From Eutypella sp. D-1 (lineage: Eukaryota > Ascomycota > Sordariomycetes > Xylariales > Diatrypaceae): a stretch of 64,000 bases of DNA. Each line of letters begins with the position of its first letter. Positions within the stretch are counted from its first letter, which is position 1. Of this stretch, positions 56,864 through 64,000 are shown in pieces. The notes beneath the pieces are model-generated. The model did not search any database. It was not told the DNA's origin and worked only from the letters and a program-made list of their open reading frames with translations. The position numbers and the translations under genes are program-made. The stretch is taken from contig JAJTTP010000003.1 in the NCBI GenBank assembly GCA_023313575.1, forward strand, positions 3,038,001 to 3,102,000. Reading direction: 5' to 3'.

Positions 56864-59800
56864 TGGACCAAGATAAAGAGAAAACCCTACCCCCCAAGGT
56901 TTCGGATAAAAAGTCAAGAGACAAGATTGTCTTGGAAAGGCTTTTTTTCTCTGGTTTCACTCACGCGCACCGAAACCTGTGTTACGAAGATACTCTATGC
57001 GATGTCTATTTGCGAGTGGTGAAAGATAGAGAGACGAGAGAGAGATATATGAACAAACACAAACACACAGAGGCAAAAGCACAATAAGGGCAATGGAAAG
57101 GCAAACACGAGGTGCCAATGGTATTATCAACAACTGAATTGACTATATTCAAACGAAAAAGAAGAAACAGTTATAGAAATGGAGGGAAGCAGGCGGCTAC
57201 GACTCTTATTAGAACGCAGGTCTCCCCATATTACGCTTTCCCGACCAGCAACCTAGAACCATCCGTACCGCATATGTCCATCTTCGATCAAGCCGGTGTT
57301 GGTATGGTCATGTCATGGCATGGTCATGGTATCCAGGGAAATATGGTAAGTACATACATAATTTGGCGGCATATGGGTTCTGCCCGTTCCAAGCGGGTTC
57401 GGTTGTAGGTATGTGTTAATCCATGAAAGACGATGGTGGAGCCGCGTAGAACAGACCATGGGATCGGTCCAAGGTTTAGTATATGCCGTAAATGTCTTGG
57501 CATGTAATTTTTCTGTTAAGAAAGTACTCTAACTCGGGACATCAATTACAAATCTCATGTAACAATTACCGAGGAAAATGGCCAGAACGGCTTGTCCTAT
57601 TCTTGTACTTTCCTATCTATAAGTCCTTTCGAAGGCTTGCCGACGGCCTTATCGCATACCCCACTTATGTCCCCGGCTCAGCTCCAGACTAGCGCGATAA
57701 GGATTGGCCAATGCTGGGGATGGTGGGGGGACATTTTTTAAGGGCGGGACCGGACCCCCCCGCCCGACCGCCTTTGTTTTTTTGAACATGTGAGCGAGGC
57801 TGATACTACATATACAAACTTTTAACCGTTCGTCTCTTCTCCCCTTCCTATGCTTGTTCAGTCAGGCCATTATGCAGTCTTTGGGCAGGGTTGGTAAGTG
57901 GGAATGGCGAAAGACGGGAGATGACAGGATGCGGAACGGGGAGGCGAAAAGTGCGTGAGAGAACCAAAAAAAAAAAGATCCAGATCTTGCCGCCTATATC
58001 CGTCGCTTGTCATCGGTTTAATACATACCACACACCTCTACTGTACTCCGTGTAAACGGACTAGAACTACCTAGTGGATGGTGTTCCCTCTTATGCGGGT
58101 GCAATCAGTTATTATGAAGTTGGATGCACCCGTGGAATGTAAAAATTTTCCTCTTCTCTTCGTGACTTCTGCCGCCCGTTACATTGCATCCATGTAGCAT
58201 ATCTCGTATGCTCTTTTGTGTGTGGCCCGGCGTGGTATGCTGCTCGCAGGTCTGAAATTTTTAAAAACGGAGTGGCATAACGAAGCGTACTTAGGTAGGT
58301 CGGCTGCCGCTCCAAGACTTACAGATGTAAGATAGCGCGTGATGTCAGAGGGGGGAAGATAACCTACCTACTTTGGAGGGAGGGGCACGCAGGGGTAGCC
58401 CGCAACATAACTACGCCAATGCATCTATCTGCATGGAATCGGATGGTCATATCAACCCCCCGAAGAACCACTCTGTGTTTAAACCCTCAAAGTTACAAAC
58501 CATTGCGTTCGTCTCAACAGCCGATATGAAACACCAACTCATCCGATTACACGGCTACAACTAGTAGAGATCGGACGGGGGAACCTCAAACCTTTGGATT
58601 TTGGTCGTTATAGTGACCAACCAATCATATTACACCGATAACGGCACACTGCACTATCCACTTTTATCGAGATAACCTGATAAGTTATCTTCGTCCCTTG
58701 GGAAGGGAATCTGTCAAGACATTTATGTATCTTGGGAGAAGTCGAGGAGGCTCTTTGAACCACAATGCGCCCCTAATATTATGAAGGCAGCATTGAAGGG
58801 TTCTTCGTAAGATGCATGCTCTGGTATCTCGACTGAAAAAACTTCAAGGTAGCAAGTAATTCCCAATGTGCTGCTATGTGTTAAGCCGACTAAGTAGGTA
58901 ATTACTTAGAAAATAGGCTTCGATGCATCGTTATTATTCAAATTCGGATACCGCAAGGCAGGCAGGTAGGTACCTAAGTAGGTTACAAACGGACGAGGAG
59001 GTGTAAAGGTGCTTGGGTGCCTACCAAGGTTGTTTGGTTGCCTATCCAGGTATCTGCAGAGGGTAGTAACAGCACGTAATAGGTAGAAACTTCTAGCTAG
59101 CCTGTCGGCCTGTTTGAGCTGCCTGATGTCTTAATAATGCAAAATACAAACGAGGCTGAAAAAACTGAATCAGTTACTTCGTACCCTGCTGGAATCCAGG
59201 ACACGTATTGTTGTTGAAGTACATATGGAGTACCAAGGTGACTGCACTCAGGGCAGGAGCGCTATTGGTACTTGATTGCGTTACCAGCCGTCTGCCTATT
59301 CCGCCTAGTGATAATAAGCGGTGGAGTACCTAGGTAGACGGGAAACCCTCCTGCCCTCTTACCCCTCCACCCGACAGCTACTTCCTAAACACTTGAACTC
59401 AGGTGGCAAGAGCTCCGGAGCCTGAAAAGATCTATGAGATTCTCCCACCTGCCACTTGAACAAATCCCGGCTTTCAAGGGTTGCCACTGGCTGAGTCAAT
59501 GTGGTCCAAGCTGGTCCAAGCTCTAATTTAGGTACCATAGCAATCGTCATACCTCTTCCCAACAAGCTGATTAGCCAGCCTGAACAGCTACACAGGTTAC
59601 GGTAGGTACCTAAGGTACAGTTTAAGCATACTTAGGTACTTTCAACCTTCAAACGTAAATCCGAACCTGACAGAAATCCTACCTACTTCACAACTTCAAC
59701 AACCACGCATCATCAAACTCTTTTCTTAGAAAATCTTTCACTCATAAGATTTTCCTACCCAAATCGTATTGCAAAGGGATTACACTTCCTTTTCCTTTGC

Positions 59801-59931
59801 ATCCTCTTTTTGAGCCCCTTCTTCTACCCATAATTCCCTCCTCTTCTTCATCTTCCAAGACAGTACCGGTCTAATAATCTTGCCCACCCACTTTGAATCC
59901 CCGCCGCCACTTTCCCTCTACAGACGGAATC
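56864..59931. other. Intergenic between the divergent transporter and CDC48 genes
   Basis: No gene recognised. The right half is rich in TAGGTA words (about 58965-58985, 59325-59335, 59600-59615). The last 250 nt are strongly pyrimidine-rich, as expected for the CDC48 promoter and leader. Short ORFs have no motifs. Confidence 0.5.
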
Positions 59932-62750
<2,819 letters not shown>

Positions 62751-63252
62751 ATGGGGTGTTTTTGAGACGTACGTCGCCGGACGGGGCCGAGATAAAACTT
62801 CTCGCCACTGTATTCTTAATATCACCCCCAGATGCCTCTTTTTATGATTAGACATGAACTTAGGTCAAATACAACGATCCCCCGTTTTTCGCTTTCGGAG
62901 TATGCACGGTTCTTCATGGTTTTTTACACTCTGGCGCTGCATTCGGGTAAGCATCGATGCCACAAGGTTCGTGGAAAGGGGCAGTGAGTGATTGATGAAT
63001 GGTCGGGCTGCTTTCCGAGGGAAGCCTTTTTCTCTTACCTGTAGAGACCTCCAGGGTTGATACGCAGGATTCCTGTCTACCGAGAGCTTGTGATGCTTAC
63101 TGCCTATGAACACGCCTGCATGCCTCTCTCATCCACAGGAATGGCACCGCGAGGGAGGGCGTATGATGACGGAAGGGGATGGGAGGTATGAGTGAGGGAA
63201 GAGGAGGAGAAAGAGAAGAGAGGAAAAGGAAAGGAAAGGAAAAAACACGTAC

Positions 63253-63274
63253 GTAGCTAGCTAGCTAGCTAGCT
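63253..63274. repeat. TAGC tetranucleotide repeat (self-complementary)
   Basis: Five or more TAGC/GCTA units in tandem. The unit is palindromic in register, so the tract could extrude a small cruciform. Confidence 0.9.
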
Positions 63275-63849
63275 TTGCGATAGATCTCATGAATACTGAT
63301 TTTCGTTCACGCAAGAAAAGAAATTGTCAAAGTTTTTGTGGTTTTGCTTGGTTGGCCTTGATGTGATGCCATTTCTCCTTTGCTTTTCCCCGGCCTCCAT
63401 ACTAACCTGACTTGCCTGGCGGCTGTGTTTTTTCCGCCGCGAAAATGTGATAATGGATAATGTATCCCGTCTGTGTTCGTTACTGGTATAGCACAAGTAA
63501 GTCTCTTTACTTGCTACCTAACTCGACTTGACTTAACTTGACTTGACTTCCCCGGAGGATAGGAAGGAAGGATGGATGGATATAAGACTATGATAATGTC
63601 CATTTGTTTCCCCGTGAGGTGAGGAGGTTTTAGGAGAGAAAAAAAGACAGCATCGGATCGAAGCATCCACCAACGGACCCCCCAACCCCCCAAATCCATC
63701 AGCAGCAGCAGCAGAAGCTCATCCACCCCATACATTTTACGAGCCCGCTTTTGCCGTCCGTATCCCATACATGAATGAACATGAACTGAATAGAGCGGAC
63801 CGGATGGACATGTCTCTACTTCCATCACGGACATGCATGGGACGGGATC

Positions 63850-63863
63850 GGGGGGGGGGGGGG
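63850..63863. repeat. G14 homopolymer
   Basis: Fourteen consecutive G near the right edge. Confidence 0.9.
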
Positions 63864-64000
63864 TTGAGGTAGGTAAGGTATGTATGTATACACGCGGCAC
63901 GCACGCATCACTGGGTTTCAATCAAGGCGCGGCCTCGGCCTCTTTTTGTATTTCTTCTTCTACCTATGGTGTCGTAGACCAAGCAAGTAGCCTGAGCTGC

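Larger units (their letters stand above)
62751..64000. other. Right-edge intergenic sequence
   Basis: CDC48 3' flank, then no supported gene. Contains a self-complementary TAGC repeat (63253-63274), a short ACTTG repeat near 63525-63548, a CAGCAG run near 63700 and a G14 run (63850-63863). Confidence 0.5.

Overview
The window is nuclear DNA from a filamentous ascomycete (Pezizomycotina, most likely Sordariomycetes). Coding exons are GC-rich and are split by short GT..AG introns with CTAAC/CTGAC-like branch sites. The gene set is typically fungal: a PalH/Rim21 pH sensor, a Ran1/Ksp1-type kinase, a Lag1 ceramide synthase, an Avt-type vacuolar transporter and a secreted M35-like metalloprotease. 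I assign no species. No tRNA, rRNA, CRISPR array or intact transposon was seen.

Layout. 1.3-3.8 kb: VPS9-domain Rab5-type GEF (+). 6.1-8.4 kb: alpha-actinin (+). 8.5-9.5 kb: a cluster of simple repeats. 10.5-11.9 kb: secreted aspzincin metalloprotease (+). 16.9-18.8 kb: Ran1/Ksp1-like kinase (-). 18.8-28.0 kb: about 9 kb without a recognisable gene. 28.0-29.2 kb: enolase-phosphatase E1 of methionine salvage (+). 31.0-32.3 kb: short-chain dehydrogenase (+), tail-to-tail with BMT2, a 25S rRNA m1A methyltransferase (-), which is head-to-head with ribosomal protein uL23/RPL25 (+), which is tail-to-tail with TIM8 (-). 36-41.8 kb: gene-poor. 41.8-44.2 kb: PalH/Rim21 (+). 46.1-47.6 kb: Lag1 ceramide synthase (+). 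49.6-50.5 kb: an uncertain orphan ORF. 51.4-53.1 kb: mitochondrial D-2-hydroxyacid/D-2-hydroxyglutarate dehydrogenase (-). 54.1-56.9 kb: eight-exon vacuolar amino acid transporter (-). 59.9-62.8 kb: CDC48 (+).

The genes are mostly conserved housekeeping and signalling genes and do not form a biosynthetic cluster. The one functionally coherent neighbourhood is 32.4-35.9 kb, where a large-subunit rRNA methyltransferase and a large-subunit ribosomal protein share a 532-bp divergent intergenic region.

Intergenic DNA makes up well over half of the window. It carries many long G or C homopolymers (13-22 nt), microsatellites, and scattered copies of a TACCTAGGTA-like palindromic word. The most unusual single structure is the TIM8 intron, which holds an 18-19 nt G run and an 18-19 nt C run able to pair with each other. 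I found no clear evidence of a new multi-gene system. All gene models were spliced by eye from the DNA. Reading-frame phase was checked across every junction, but no transcript evidence was available.
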